The notes: a model not told the origin generated them from the sequence alone. A stretch of DNA of 64,000 bases from Pararge aegeria (GCF_905163445.1 NC_053202.1:8432001-8496000), one strand, 5' to 3'. Shown: positions 10,796 through 23,310, counted from the first letter of the stretch. Program-made: numbers and translations.

Positions 10796-12480
10796 GTCGA
10801 CGTATAACGGAATTCCACAAAGTAACTCCTGCTTCTTTCTATCCAATATCTATTCTGATCGAATGATTAAATTAAAATAAAATAAAAGTAATTATAAAGT
10901 TACTCGCCATTATAACAATAAATATATTTACAACAATATTAAAATAAAAATATAGTTTGCTAGAAGTTTTTAGTTTAATAATACAGTTTAAAGGTACATA
11001 TTTTCAATGTCTATAAAATACAATGAGCAAATCGAGTACAATGAACGAGCTTTTCGGGAAAATTAAGACGACAAATGTGATGAACATGCATTCGAAAAAC
11101 TATTGCCGTCGCGCCGAGCCTGTCTGGCCCCGTAGAGAGTGATAGGGACGGCTGCGACCCATACCGATTTTACCAATAAAAAACTGATGAAATCGACGTT
11201 TCCCCTATATTCTCATCCACGACTGGGCTGATTCATTTATTTGTATTATGATGAAGTTTTTAAAAAGAATTGCGGCTAGGTTACCCTTTTTCTTTCATGT
11301 TATTTTTTATTCATATTTGTCTTTTTGTTCTCTAAACATGGTCATTTTTGAGGGCTAAATTTTCAAAAGTGTTGTAGCTTTTCAAGAAAAAGAAATGATA
11401 GCTAAGTGTCTACACTAGACTTTGATTTTACGAAAAAAAAAACTTTTAATGCATTGTGTAGGCGGAAGTAAGGGAGTAAGTTGGTATGGATAATCCCGTG
11501 TATGCTTTCCTCATTTGTTTCATGCTTCTGTCGAATGTATATTGAATAAAACCAAATTCTTTTAAAACAAATTCTGATGTGCTGTATACATCAGGCGTCA
11601 ATTCGCATTTCTAAAAATTTAAATGTCCAGGTATAATTTCGAAAATCTATTAAATAATAAAAAAGTCCAATGTTAAATATGTAGTCCTGAATACACTTTT
11701 AAAGTTGTAAAAGTTCATATGTTTCTAAAATAACGGAATAATTTAGAGTCTCTTTTGCATAGCTCGGATTAAAGAAAGGCTTTCACAGCAAACGTTGGCT
11801 TCAGATAATGTGGTCTTTAAAAAAGACTAGGCGCTTTATGTTTTATACCTACAGAGGTACTGCAATATCAAACTAATATTTCCGTTTGTATGTATTACTA
11901 GAATAAAAAAAATATGGAAAAGGCTACGTTTCTATAAGGCTACATAGTGATTTTAACTGTTTTTTTTTAATTTTATTCAATGTTCATGTGTTCTTAACGT
12001 CCGATTCCCCATACGAAAAGGTCTTGAGGAGGGATCACTAGTTGCATGTAAGCATTTGGCCCGTCGTGTCGCGGGAAAAATAATCTCTATTTGGAGGACT
12101 TCTATAGGTTTTATTTCAACAAGAAAATGTACGCAGAATGGTTTCACATCTTATCCATACTAATATTTGTAGTGTAATCTATAGTGTAACCAATACACAA
12201 GCGTTTACTTGAGTATTTGTCTTTGCATGTCTTGAGTATTTGACTGTGGTCGGATACGGCCAGGAGGATATATATATATTTGTTACCTACATTCTGCTAA
12301 GCCTCATCACCGATTTGGGTAAAATGTGCACTTCTAGAACTTGCTTCGTGCATAGTATATTTTTGTAAGGCTAAACGGAAATACTGATCTTAACAATATT
12401 TTCCAGCATGTTTCCAGCTTTCCATTTATGCTTACATCCTGGAAACTTTTTTGACTACGAAAGTAAACGCGTTATACTAA

Positions 12481-12902
12481 TCCCTATCGCTACTAATATT
12501 ATAAATGTCAATGTAAGTTTGTTTGTTGCGCTTTAACGCAAAAATTACTTAACCGATCCTCATGAAACTTTGTAAACATATTCTTGGAAGTGTTAGAAGT
12601 AATATAGGATACTTTTTATCCCTACATTAGCTCGGTTCCTTTGGGAGAGGGGATGAGTGTTTGACGATTTTACACCATAACTCCGACAAATTATAACCGA
12701 TTTAAATACATATTTTTGTATTATAGAGATTATAATATGTATTTAATTTTGCCCAAACTGTGGTTGAACGCCTCAGCAGACAGCAGCAAACCCCTCATTT
12801 AAGGCTTAGCGATACTGAATACTTAAATTTTTTTTAGAACGACAACAAAATTTTATGCCACATCAAAAAACAAACGCAGACGAAGTCGCGGGCAACAGCT
12901 AG
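12481..12902 (+). mobile_element. Non-autonomous Helitron, 422 bp
   Basis: It starts with TC after an A (12480|12481), has CTACTAATATTATAAATG near the 5' end and CCGATCCTCATGAAACTTTG inside, and ends GACGAAGTCGCGGGCAACAG followed by CTAG (12899-12902) and T. An A|TC start and CTAG|T end with a GAC/GTC stem close to the 3' end are Helitron signatures. No coding capacity. Confidence 0.75.
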
Positions 12903-13214
12903 TAAGTTATAATATTTTCTACGATATCCTATTACATTTAGAGTCTTTCTTTACTTCTATAATTAGGAATTCATTCGGCAACCACTGTATAATTATGCGT
13001 TATAGCGGTTTATAAATTTACACAAAGGCTCAGACTCGTAATTATATTATAATAACAATCTTCATGATCGAAAGTAAAATGGAAGAAAATGAAAGTTTGA
13101 TCTTAATAGTGGGCATGTTGTGAAGATGATTCTCAAAATTCATATAGCGCGGTGATATTTAGTTTTAACGATTTCTGTTATTACGATCTTATTATTTTTT
13201 TTTTTTTTACGTTA

Positions 13215-13495
13215 GCGCTGTTAATTGAAGTAGGAGGTCGCGAGGTCTATTCCCGGCAGGGACTAATTGGGAATTTATATTTTCAGAATTTTCTCTGTTC
13301 TGGTCTGGTGGGAGGCTTTGGCCGTGGCTAGTTACCACCCTACTGATAAAGACGTGCCGCTAAGCGATTTAGTGTTCCGGTGCGATGTCGCGTAGAAACC
13401 GATTAGGGATATGACTACAATACCGAACAGGTTAGTCCGCTACCATCTTAGACTGCATAATCACTTACCACCACCACGTAACACGTAACACCAAA
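13215..13495 (+). mobile_element. Repeat family 3 copy
   Basis: Contains TCTATTCCCGGCAGGGACTA, GGTCTGGTGGGAGGCTTTGG, CGTGGCTAGTTACCACCCTA, AAGCGATTTAGTGTTCCGGT and CTTAGACTGCATAATCACTT. It shares these with copies at 16065, 20290, 22180, 31680, 49832 and 50110. Confidence 0.75.
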
Positions 13496-13510
13496 TTGTA
13501 TATTTTATTT

Positions 13511-13548
13511 GGAGTGGTGATAGCCCAGTGGGTAGGACTTCGACTTTA
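13511..13548 (+). mobile_element. SINE family 1 head only
   Basis: Only the tRNA-like head (GTGATAGCCCAGTGGGTAGG) is present before the sequence changes. Confidence 0.6.
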
Positions 13549-13572
13549 GTGCATCATCGTCATATTACCTTA

Positions 13573-13950
13573 TCTATATATATATAAAAAGAGAAAGTGT
13601 GTGGGTATGTTCCGTATAGGCTTCGAAACGGCTGGACCGATTTCAATGAAACTTTCAGGGATACTCCGGATTGACCTGGCGAGTAATCCTGTAAAGATTG
13701 GTGACTATCGGAGCACTCCTATTTTTGAACTGTCAAACTGTCAAATACAGCTTTTATTTACTATGATGATATTCTATTGTTGGGTGTACATGGGTAATGA
13801 TCTTCACCCGCTCGAGAAGAGAATGAATACGGAGAGAAATAAATGATTTAATATATTATGAGACTTAAATTTAAAATTTAATGATGTAAGTTTATTGTTT
13901 AAATAAAATAAAGCAAAATCTAGCCCGGCGAAGCGGGCTGGGTACGCTAG
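13573..13950 (+). mobile_element. Non-autonomous Helitron, 378 bp
   Basis: It begins TCTATATATATATAAAAAGA after an A and contains GAAACGGCTGGACCGATTTC. Its end has the hairpin GCCCG-GCGAAG-CGGGC followed by TGGGTACGCTAG, then T. The hairpin a few bases before CTAG is the classic Helitron 3' terminus. The short open frame inside it is not a gene. Confidence 0.85.
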
Positions 13951-14039
13951 TATCGTATATAATATAAATACACAGTTCGACACAGGTATTTTGAACGAAC
14001 CAACAATTCGTGTGGTCACCATTCCAGTATGTAGCGGTC

Positions 14040-14335
14040 TCCACATTACCGAACTAGATGGCACTACAAAAATCCTGCATCGCGCTAGCGAAGTGTTCTC
14101 AAAAATTGTCTATATACAACTTCCAAAGATGTTTGGTCCGAGGTCCTCGAGCACCTCGATCACCCGCTCGGAGGAAGATCGTTTGTCGTATTGTTACGGT
14201 CGAGCGTATCACCATAGCCCCCGTACACAGTACATTGAAACTACAACTTCCAGCGTTTCCGAGCTTTGTGCCTTGCCCATAGCCAATTTAGCTGCGACTG
14301 TGGTAAATCTAGTTTTTCTGCAAATCTCTTTATTT
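14040..14335 (-). mobile_element. Degenerate RTE-like LINE fragment
   Basis: CCGAGCTTTGTGCCTTGCCC at about 14258-14277 matches, with decay, the CGAGCTATGTGCCCCGCCCA segment of the better preserved copy at 14450-14765, in the same orientation. Confidence 0.5.
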
Positions 14336-14449
14336 CTAGTTTTATACAGTTAAAAAAAAAAAAAAATAAAAATTTAAATCTGTTTATTATAAATAAAAAA
14401 TACATGGTTGTTTAGATCTCAATTACATTACGCTAATCTTCATTATGGA

Positions 14450-14765
14450 AGATTTTTGCGCTTGAGATATTCTGAGCTATAGCTCATATATCCAGCGGCT
14501 CCCCGCGACACGGGTTGGCGGTCGACCAACGCTGCGCTTACCGGTGCGGGGTTGTCACTCTAACACCTTGGAACCCGAACGTCCATCGGTTCTCCGAGCT
14601 ATGTGCCCCGCCCATTGCCACTTCAGCTTCGCGACTCGTTGAGCTATGTCGGTAACTCTAGTTCTTCGGACCTCCTCACTTCTGATTTGATCACGTAGAG
14701 ATACTCCTAATATAGCTCTTTCCATCGCCCGCTAAGTGAGTCTGAGCCTTATGAGGCCCATAGTA
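14450..14765 (-). pseudogene. LINE (RTE-like) ORF2 C-terminal remnant
   Basis: The minus strand translates between about 14735 and 14585 to MERAILGVSLRDQIR, followed by RRTRVTDIAQ and KLKWQWAGHIARRTDG. This is the conserved C-terminal segment of a retrotransposon ORF2 common in Lepidoptera. An in-frame stop lies just upstream (LRLT*RAMER) and no reverse transcriptase domain is present, so it is a 5'-truncated dead copy. A sister copy lies at 18298-18690. Confidence 0.8.
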
Positions 14766-15341
14766 TCGTAATACTGTAAACTAAACAACAAAAAACAACA
14801 AAACAAAAAACTGTAATAAAAAAGAATTTGTGATCGTATCGCAAACTCTAAAGCTCTCACACAATTTCCATAGAGATGTTATAACCACCTACATCTAGCA
14901 CGTGTTATAACCATCACCGTATAACAAATGGAGCGTGTGATAACGCTTTAATTGCGTACGACTTTCACAGGTATGAATTTTTGTATACAAACGAGTTTAA
15001 CTACTTTTAGAAAAATGCGAGCTTTAGGACTGCAGGGCTAGCAAGGACAGGAGACAAATATTCATCCCCCGATCATTTGCCCTGACAAGGGATATAATAA
15101 ACGTGTCAATCTGCTAAAGCACGGGAACTTGGAATAGGAGAAGTTAGCCCCCGTTTATTAATAAATATATATTATTTGGATATTATTTCCACTTGTGCGC
15201 TAGCTTTGAGAGTTGATACAACTGTGGGAGAAGATAATTTTTTTTCCTGCTAGCCGTGCTGGAGACTTTAAGTGAAGATTATAGTCCAACTACTACCGGA
15301 AGGGTACCTAAATCACCAAGCACAAAGGCGGCTTAAATGAA

Positions 15342-15830
15342 TGAATACACTTTTATTGTACACCAAAGAAAAAAAGTAGGGACAGAGATATAAATACATA
15401 TCAAGAGAGTACAATTTGGTGGCCTTATCGCTACTTAGCGATTTCTTCCAGGCAACCAATGGCGTAAAAGAAAAAGACAAAGAAAAGAGGTAGGTGGTGC
15501 AATAAATAAGATTTAAAATTATACAAATATATATAAATAAAAAATATATATATAACTATAATATATATATAAATAGATAACATATAACATCCTCAATTAA
15601 TATGAAATACATAAATAATTAAAATTACACACTTAAAATGATCCGCTTCAGCGATGTTCGGCTGATAGAGACAAATAATGATCCTTCACTAGTTTCTTGA
15701 AGGTCCCAATCGATTGTGCCTCACGGATATCTAACGGCAGGGCGTTCCATATTTTAATAGCCTGAACCGTAAATGATCCGTTAAAGAGGATTTGTCACCA
15801 GGCACCTTCAAGATTGAGGTGAGAGCAGCA
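15342..15830 (-). pseudogene. LINE (CR1/Jockey-like) 3' end with ORF2 tail
   Basis: Read on the minus strand, about 15780-15650 encodes IKIWNALPLDIREAQSIGTF and KKLVKDHYLSLSAEH. This WNxLP...FKxxxK pattern is the usual extreme C-terminus of CR1/Jockey-type ORF2 proteins. It is followed by a 3' UTR with GATCCGCTTC, GGCAACCAATGG and a (CATT)n tail. 5'-truncated. Confidence 0.8.
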
Positions 15831-15917
15831 TGGTTGATTAAATTCAGTATGCGTTATCATTTTCAGCCTATTCACTTTCCACTGTTGGGCACAGGCCTTT
15901 TTTTCTCATCACCATAT

Positions 15918-16048
15918 AATTATCATATCAACCCACTACGTCTTCTCCCACAATGAGAAGGATTTTAAAGGCTGGTCCAGTGCGGACTGGTGGACTCCAC
16001 TCACCTTTGAGAACATTATGTAGAACTCTCAGGCATGCAGTTTTCCTC
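15918..16048 (-). mobile_element. SINE family 1, truncated
   Basis: ATCATATCAACCCACTACGT, CTCCCACAATGAGAAGGATT, GGACTGGTGGACTCCACTCA and CTCAGGCATGCAG, then broken at a T-run. Confidence 0.75.
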
Positions 16049-16064
16049 TCTTTTTTTTATTCTA

Positions 16065-16375
16065 CTAGAAGTTAGCTCTTGACTGCAAACTCACCTGGTG
16101 GTAAGTGATTATGCAGTCTATGATGGTAGCGGGCTAACCTGTTAGGGAGTATGGTAGTCATACCCCTTATCGTTTTCTACGTGACTTCGCACCGGAACAC
16201 TAAATCGCTTAGCTTAGCTTAGGTAACTAGCCACGGCCAAAGCCTCTCACCAGACTAGACCAGAGAAAATTCAGAAATTATAAATTTCCAAATTGCCCCT
16301 GCCGGAAATCGAACCCGAGGCCTACTTAAATTCAGCTCTCACTGTTGCGTCTGGACCATCGCGCTTTTTCAGCTT
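16065..16375 (-). mobile_element. Repeat family 3 copy, near full length
   Basis: Contains GAAGTTAGCTCTTGACTGCA, CAAACTCACCTGGTGGTAAG, GATGGTAGCGGGCTAACCTG, AACTAGCCACGGCCAAAGCC and the terminal GAAATCGAACCCGAGGCC. The last resembles a reversed tRNA B box, which would suggest a tRNA-related origin. Confidence 0.75.
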
Positions 16376-16737
16376 CAGAGCTTCTTGTCGAGAAATATCT
16401 AATACATAACACGTCTTTGCCCCTCAGTCGTGATACTTAGTTTGATATGCTAAACAGTAGACCAACGAAGCAGTTGGAAGTAGGCGTAGATAGTCGCTCA
16501 AGACTTAAATTCCTTAGAGTAACAGAGTCCACCTGATGTAAATATTCGATAACAGGTTCTCGAACATTTATGTCTCGGTGATGTTATAACCACAATAACT
16601 GGTACGTCTTAACAAGCAACACATCGTCACGCAAATCGAACATATAATATCACTTTAATTGCATAAAACTTTCATCTATCAATTAAGGTGTACATCATAC
16701 AAGTTGCTTTTAGGAAAACGTAGGCCTTACTAAATGA

Positions 16738-16882
16738 ATGAATGAATGAATGAATGAATGAATGAATATACTTTTATTGCACACCACAAAAAGAGAAAAA
16801 AGAAAAGTATACCAAAACAACGTATACAATTTCGCGGCCTTATCGTTTAATAGCGATGTTTATTTACACGGCAACTGTTTTG
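16738..16882 (-). mobile_element. CR1/Jockey-like LINE 3' end, short
   Basis: A (TGAA)n tract (about 16733-16768) and ATACTTTTATTGCACACCAC, then GCGGCCTTATCGTTTAATAG, match the 3' UTR of the copy at 15342-15830. Confidence 0.75.
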
Positions 16883-16891
16883 GGTTTTTAT

Positions 16892-17212
16892 TATCATCAT
16901 CATCATCACATTAACCCACTACAAAGCACGAGTCTCCTCCCACAATGAAAGGGGGCTAAGGCCGTAGTACACCACACTGGCCTAGTGCGGATTGGGGGAC
17001 TCCGCACACCTTTGAGAACATTATGTAGAACTAGCTCTCAGGTTTCCTTTCAAGGAAAATATCGTGATATTTTCCTTCACCGTTGAAGCAAGTGATATTT
17101 TAATTACCTTAAACGCACATAACTTAGAAAAGTTAGAAGTGTGTACTGGGATTCGAACTCGGCCGCCCCGAAAGTGAAGTCGAGCTCCTGCTCATTGCGC
17201 TATCACCGCTTC
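16892..17212 (-). mobile_element. SINE family 1, near full length
   Basis: Runs from an (ATC)n tail through CTCCTCCCACAATGAAAGGG, ATTTTCCTTCACCGTTGAAG and GGGATTCGAACTCGGCCGCC to GCTATCACCGCTTC, with the whole tRNA-like head present. Confidence 0.85.
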
Positions 17213-17257
17213 GTCAGTTTGTTTTTTTACAGTTATTATTTTAATTTTTATTTATTT

Positions 17258-17388
17258 ATACACTTTATTTGTACACCGCAAATAGGAAAAAAAAAACAAT
17301 GGACACAACAAAAATAAACTTAAAAAGTAGGATACAAAGGGCGGCCTTATCGCTTAGTAGCGATCTCTTCCAGGCAACCAGTTATATT
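17258..17388 (-). mobile_element. CR1/Jockey-like LINE 3' UTR fragment
   Basis: TTATACACTTTATTTGTACA, GCGGCCTTATCGCTTAGTAG and CTCTTCCAGGCAACCAG match the 15342-15830 copy. Related diverged pieces occur near 17735-17840. Confidence 0.7.
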
Positions 17389-17964
17389 TAATCGACGGAC
17401 CAAGTGGCCTAACTATGGAAAGAAGGAACCCTATAACCAGAGCAACAATTCGAAGAGTATGTGAGGAACACTACAAAGCGATGTCCTGTGTCCATCAAAG
17501 CTGAGACGTAGGTGTTAAGCCACATGTGCCTATAATCACACCAGAAACCGCACCATTCAGAACGAAACAGCATCTGCTACATAGCATCAGCAATACTGCA
17601 TATGGGCAGAAATAATGGCGGAAACACTTCCCCGGACGAATTATGTCACTAAAAGCACTAAAACTACTGATGTTGTTTATCATCAAGAAGAAGAAGAAGA
17701 AGAAACACTATAATACACGTATAAAATACAGGACAAGAAACAGTAAGGAAACAGTACACAATGTAGACATGCAAAGGCGGTTGCTGCAAGCAATCTCTTA
17801 CAGGCAACCTTTGTAGATAGGACTTACAGCAAGAGAACGGGCTAGTGCCAAGAGTGTTGATAGATATACATAAATGCCAAGATGTAAAGATACAAATACA
17901 TAGATAATTTAAATAAATATACGTAATATATAAATATAAAATATACATAATATATATAAATATA

Positions 17965-18114
17965 CTAGCTGACTATATTTAGGGGGATGAAAAATAGTTG
18001 TTGTCCGATTCTCAGACATACCGAATATGCACCCAAAATTTCATGAGAATCGGTCAAGCTGTTTCGGAGGAGTTTAACTACAAACACAGCGACGCGAGAA
18101 TTTTATATATAAGA
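17965..18114 (-). mobile_element. Non-autonomous Helitron, about 150 bp
   Basis: On the minus strand it begins A|TCTTATATATAAAATTCTCG and ends in CTAG (17968-17965) followed by T, with ACTCCTCCGAAACAGCTTGA internally. Termini fit the other Helitrons of the window. Confidence 0.65.
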
Positions 18115-18297
18115 TAACAAACATAATATATATATGTAGATTTTAATATATAATTTAAAAGAAAGAAATATAAAAAATCTACTTCAAATTCCATCACTCA
18201 AAAAGAGGATTCTACTTCCACGGATTTTCAACGGACAGATTGTTCCAGAGCATAATTGCTTTAAAGGTGAAAGAATTCAAGGTTATTAATAGTTATC

Positions 18298-18690
18298 AGC
18301 TCCAACATCATCTCAAGCACAGGACGTCCACTGCTGGACATTGGTCTTATGTACGGATTTCCACACGTTAAGGATTTCTGCCCCTTGTATCTAGAGACTT
18401 CTTGCTAGTCGTTTTATTTTAGTCAGACGACTAAAACCGTGCGGGTATCAACTCCGTGCGGGATCTACCAACACTACGCTTTCCAGTGCGGTCGACACTT
18501 CAGCACTTTTTGACGTCACTGGATTCTCAAGCTATGTGTACCGCTCATTGATACTTTAGCCTCGTCTCGAGCTGTGTCGGTCACTCTGGTTCTTCTACGG
18601 ATATCATCACTCCTAATTTGATCACGTAGAGATACTCCAAGTATAGCTCTCTCCATCGCTCGATATGTGACTCTGAGCCTCCTCACAAAT
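18298..18690 (-). pseudogene. RTE-like LINE 3' remnant
   Basis: The same element type as 14450-14765: GACGTCCACTGCTGGACATT, then TCTACCAACACTACGCTTTC, CTCAAGCTATGTGTACCGCT and GATCACGTAGAGATACTCCA. Its ORF2 tail is decayed. Confidence 0.75.
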
Positions 18691-18869
18691 AATTATTAGT
18701 AATCTAACCAACATCTTATGACCTATTTCACGATGGATCCCAACCGCTTCCTACTTATAATGATGGGGAATTAAAGGGAATAAGAGAGGTTTGAAAGCAA
18801 AATTAATTAATGGCTGCGACATGCATGAGAGGAATTGAGAAGATTATTATTATTATTATTTTTTTTTTT

Positions 18870-18972
18870 TTTAATTGTTTGTAATTTTACTTATTTTTTT
18901 TTTTTTTTGTTTCCTTGTATTGTTTTTAAGTTTGTGCAATAAAGTATTCTAAATAAATAAATAAATAAATAA
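18870..18972 (+). mobile_element. LINE/retroposon 3' tail
   Basis: GTTTTTAAGTTTGTGCAATA and AAGTATTCT, followed by (AAAT)n, look like a retroposed 3' end with a simple-repeat tail. Confidence 0.45.
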
Positions 18973-19034
18973 GATTAGTAAAGTTTTTCGCTTAGCCATA
19001 CACAAGGAATACTTACTATATGAATGTCCTATAA

Positions 19035-19390
19035 ATGATAGTAAGTAACGCCTAATCAAAGAAGATTCCTATACATACATCCTACACTAATCGATTTTTA
19101 CTGGGCAACTCATTTAACCTAACTTGTCCATGGTTCATGGCGCAAGGCTGTGTATATTGTGTTTGTATAATCATATTATCATTTTTCGTATGGATTTAAG
19201 GTTATTAAAAACCGTTTTTATTCCTCTGTCAAGTGTCAGTCCCCTAAAGTTTACGATTCGCTGAGTCGGTGTCGTAACGGTAGACGATGCCTAACGTCGT
19301 TAAACATCACATAAGAGTTCGTGAAACGTTATTTTCTCTAGGAATCACCTTAATCACTGGGAATCCGATTAAGGCATTCCTTGGTTACTC
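19035..19390 (+). mobile_element. Fold-back element, empty-site copy
   Basis: Homologous to 8180-8625 (CAATCGATTTTTACTGGGCA, TTTGTATAATCATATTATCA, GTTCGTGAAACG) and ends in the same hairpin (CTAGGAATCACCTTAATC, 19338-19355, against 19367 on). It lacks the 115-bp MITE present in the other copy. Confidence 0.7.
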
Positions 19391-19769
19391 ATAGGCAGAA
19401 ATTTTATAATCTGAAAAAATAAACATAGTGAATTAATCGGAAAATAACCTGTGGTAAGCTTCTAACATTATTTTCTAAATTACTGACCACGTAGTTAGTA
19501 ATCATGCGCATCCGTTCTAAATAATAAGCCATTAAAGCTATTAAACAGATTAATCATTATTTACGATTAATGGGAAAGTTTATTTTCACATGAATGCAAG
19601 TACCGCGTAGGAAACAAATAGGGGTCCATACCAAAGAATTAAGAACTTAAAGAATCCTTATTCAGCCATTATTGTTTGCAGTGCATTGTGTCCCAAAATA
19701 GTGGAAACGCCCCGCGCCCGAATCACTTTACACCCGCGGAATGTTGCTATCTAACAAACTTTTGATAGC

Positions 19770-20015
19770 CGATTGGCGCAGTGGGCAGCGACCCTGCTTT
19801 CTGAGTCCAAAGCCGTGGGTTCGGTTCCCACAACTGGAAAATGCTTGTGTGATGAACATAAATGTTTTTCAGTGTCTGGGTGTTTATCTGTATATTATAA
19901 GTATTTATGTGTATTATATTCATAAAAATATTCATCCGCTATCTTAGTACCCATAACACAGCTTTGTTTACCTTGGGGCTGATGGCGACGTGTGTATTGT
20001 CGTAGTGTATTTATT
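19770..20015 (+). mobile_element. SINE family 2, near full length
   Basis: Head GCCGATTGGCGCAGTGGGCA and B box GGGTTCGGTTCCCAC, then GTTTTTCAGTGTCTGGGTGT, ending GTATTGTCGTAGTG and (ATTT)n. The reading frames on both strands are SINE sequence, not genes. Confidence 0.85.
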
Positions 20016-20289
20016 TATTATAACTTTTTACCATTTTATAGATGTTTAGAACATTACAAGTTTTATAATTACTGCCAACTGCTAAATGGTATGAAGTGAC
20101 TATCCGTTGGTTCGAGAAACACTACTGAAGTGGAGTGGTTTTTGATGCTTCAACATTAGTCGTGTACACGGTTTCTGTATGTTCTTCATTCTGTGGTCCA
20201 CACTTATGCTTCTAACTTCCTCTTGCGTCTTCAACTTTAAAAACGCCGCCGACATGCTTGATACAGTGGCATTGCAATGTCACAACCTT

Positions 20290-20478
20290 CCTGATGGTAT
20301 GGTTTATTAAGTGGGAGGTCTCGGATTCGATTCCCGCGGCAGCAGAAGTTTGGGTATTTTGGAATTTTCTCAGGTCTGGTCTGGTCTTTCGTGGCTAGGT
20401 AGGCTAAGCGTTCCGGCCCGATACCGCCTAGGAACCGATTAGGGGTGCAGGTTGCATATAACTGCCATACAAGTTAGT
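20290..20478 (+). mobile_element. Repeat family 3, truncated
   Basis: GATTCGATTCCCGCGGCAGC, CAGGTCTGGTCTGGTC, GATACCGCCTAGGAACCGAT. It directly abuts a SINE family 1 copy. Confidence 0.7.
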
Positions 20479-20487
20479 CAGGTTAGT

Positions 20488-20782
20488 GAAGCGGTGATGG
20501 CCCAATGGGTAGAACATCACTTCAATTTCGGAGGGGCCGAGTTCAAATCCCAGCTCACCTGTAACTTTTCTTAGTTATGTGCGTTTTCAACAATTGCTTC
20601 AACAGTAAACATAGCATCGTGAGGAAAGAGAGTTAAATGGAGAGTTCTACATAATGGTCTCAAAGGTGTGTGAAGTCCACCAATCAGCACAGGGCCAGCG
20701 TGGTGGACTACGGCCTTAACCTCTTCTCATTGTGGGAGGAAACCCCAGCCCTTTAGGCCAGTAATGGGTTGATATGACGAAT
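20488..20782 (+). mobile_element. SINE family 1, near full length
   Basis: GCGGTGATGGCCCAATGGGT head, GAGTTCAAATCCCAGC B-box region, CATTGTGGGAGGAAACCCCA, ending GGGTTGATATGACGA. Confidence 0.85.
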
Positions 20783-21573
20783 AACAGAAATTCAGCGCGA
20801 ATACAGTCACAGATAACTCGTAAAGACAGATTATGTAATAACTGCATTGACCGTCGGTGCTTGGATTTTATGACACGTTATTCTTCGGATCATTTAAATT
20901 TGAATACCAAACACGACGTTAAACTTCATTGTTATAATATAAAAACAAACAATTCTTAAAGCTTCTAATTCTTTTGCAAATAAAATTTAAATAAAAATTT
21001 CTGCAAGCTTACTTCAAGTTTGTATTGGCGGTGCGAAGCAAGGAGTTTAAGTTTTTAATTTGATGAACTTTCCACTCTTTAATTCTCTTCTGTTTCGCTA
21101 TTAGAACCTCATTATTTCTATGCCCTCGGTAAATGGAACAGTTCACTTTCCAGTTCTCCCCCGCATGTAATAAATTTCTTTTGCTTTTTAACTTGCTCGC
21201 AAATATTCTTCACTGCTCGCTCATCATTAAAAGTTTTAGGTGGTATATCGATATGTTATAATAACATGACTTTAGGCTGATTGATGGTTCTAGCAACTCG
21301 GGGTTCTTCTGCATTCCGAGCAATGACCTCTGCGTTTGGAATCATAGCCGTTTACCAAAACCTTTTCCGCTCAGCCAATTGTGTTGATACATTCCATGGC
21401 AATTTGTTGGCATTTTGTTTACCATTTCTTAGATATTTTATATTTAGTAATTAATAAGTATTCTACTAGTTAACGCCATTCAATTAATACCAATACTGCG
21501 GGAGTTGTGAAAAAATATGTAATTCGCCGACTTATATACTTTGAAACAAAAAATATACTAAATAACTATAATG

Positions 21574-21599
21574 AAGCCACACACACCCACACCCACGCG

Positions 21600-21656
<57 letters not shown>

Positions 21657-21672
21657 ACACCCAAACACGCAT
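21574..21672. repeat. (AC)n microsatellite
   Basis: A run of AC dinucleotides with short GC interruptions at the left end, likely polymorphic. It generates spurious Thr-His frames. Confidence 0.95.
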
Positions 21673-22179
21673 ACAGATGCGTCAATCGTTTTGGTTCTAC
21701 GAAAAACGATTCGTAATATGCTTTGCTCTGAAAAGACAATTAGCTTAATATTTTAATAGAATATGTTAATTATCGAGAAAACCACTAAACTTATCTCCAG
21801 TTTTATCTTGAGCTACACTTGAAATGTTCGAGACCTCTGCCCTTCAGTGAGCTATAAACAGCTAGTTACGTATTCATTCGTATATAAATCCATTCGAGAA
21901 AGTGGTTTCTAATATTGCATACCTGTTTTGCTCGCGGATTTACCTGAAGCAGGCTTAGCGTCGTAGAATAATGGGAGGATATTTTTATTAAATATCGTGG
22001 CTTTACACATTTTCTAATTACCAGGTCGGCAAGGATAACTAAATAAATTACATATCGGTTAAGTACGAGTATCATTAGTATTAGTTCTCTACTATACAAA
22101 TGTACACATGTTTTTCGACCTCCCTTGTGGTAACACCCAGTACCGCGAACTTGTCCCACTTTCAAAAAACTATATTTTC

Positions 22180-22365
22180 GGTTTTTTTTCTGGTCTGATC
22201 TGGTGGGAGGCTCTAAGGCCGTGCTTAGATACCACCCTACCGAAAAAAACGATTTAGTATTGTTGTGCGAGGTTAAGTTAACCGATTAAGGTAATTTTGG
22301 CTTATAACTGTCAAACCGCTAACAATTTAGCCCGCTATCATCTTAGACTGCATAATTTATAACCA
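22180..22365 (+). mobile_element. Repeat family 3, truncated
   Basis: TGGTCTGATCTGGTGGGAGG, GTGCTTAGATACCACCCTAC and CATCTTAGACTGCATAATTT are diagnostic. Confidence 0.7.
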
Positions 22366-22394
22366 TTAGTATAGATTGCCGCTAAAGGGCGTTT

Positions 22395-22568
22395 TTGTTT
22401 TTTTTAACGTGGCCTTAGATGAGACGCGCTTGCCTAGAAGATTCCTATTCACTCTTGTTTTAAAGATACCCAGGTTGTAAGAATTAGGAAACACAGAACT
22501 CGGAAGGGTGTTCCAAACCCCAGCCATGCGTATAAGAAAAGAAGATGCAAATCGCTTCGTGCCAGAAA
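22395..22568 (-). pseudogene. LINE ORF2 C-terminal remnant (Jockey/CR1-like)
   Basis: The minus strand reads SSFLIRMAGVWNTLPSSVFP, then NSYNLGIFKTRVNRNLLGKR. The WNxLPxxVFP...FKxxVNxxL arrangement is typical of LINE ORF2 C-termini. It is a different subfamily from 15342-15830, 5'-truncated. Confidence 0.75.
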
Positions 22569-23310
22569 CTTAAGGAAAGAAAGAAAGAAAAAAATATTTT
22601 TTACATTGCGCCACACACTATAATATTAACGACTCCGTATGTTATGTGCGGCAGAACCTAGAAAAAGGTGAAGCCTGCTTGTAGTGGAATAAAAAAAGGA
22701 ATGGAATGTAAGCGTTAACAGAAAACAATATTTTTTATGAACACTATACAAAGTGATATGAATATAATAATATAGAGCTTTGTCTTTTTTCCCAATAGCG
22801 CATGAGACAGAATACAATCAACATTTTTAATATTATTTTATATATAATTTAAGTATTTGTTTTTTTAATTTATTCTAATTGTATGTTTTTGTTCGCGGTG
22901 AAACTAGATTCGTCAAGTTTATGTTACAGCCTGATGGATCTTACAGCTTATATGTACTATCATGTCTCTCTTAATCGTTTTTTCTCCATCTAATTGACAA
23001 TATAGCTTTGTATTCGCAAGTTGTGGCAGTCTTTAAGTGGGTCTACAATATTACATTTATATGTTTTTTAATAGTTTGTTTAGTTTTAAGAGTTGTTGTT
23101 GTAACCTGTTGATTGTGCCTTAAATAAATAAATAAATAAATACTTAAAGCCTTATGACACATTATACCTACAGTCGGCTCTGGGTCTTGATTGTGTATCT
23201 GAAGGCAGTAAGGGTAGCTATGAACAACTCACCGGCTAAGCGAGGTCATTGTCTGCTATGAACTTTGAATACATGAATACAATAACGCCGCAGCAAACCA
23301 ATGTATGTAG

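Noticed and set aside
21507..21756. Thr/His-repeat frames
   Set aside because: Products of the (AC)n microsatellite.
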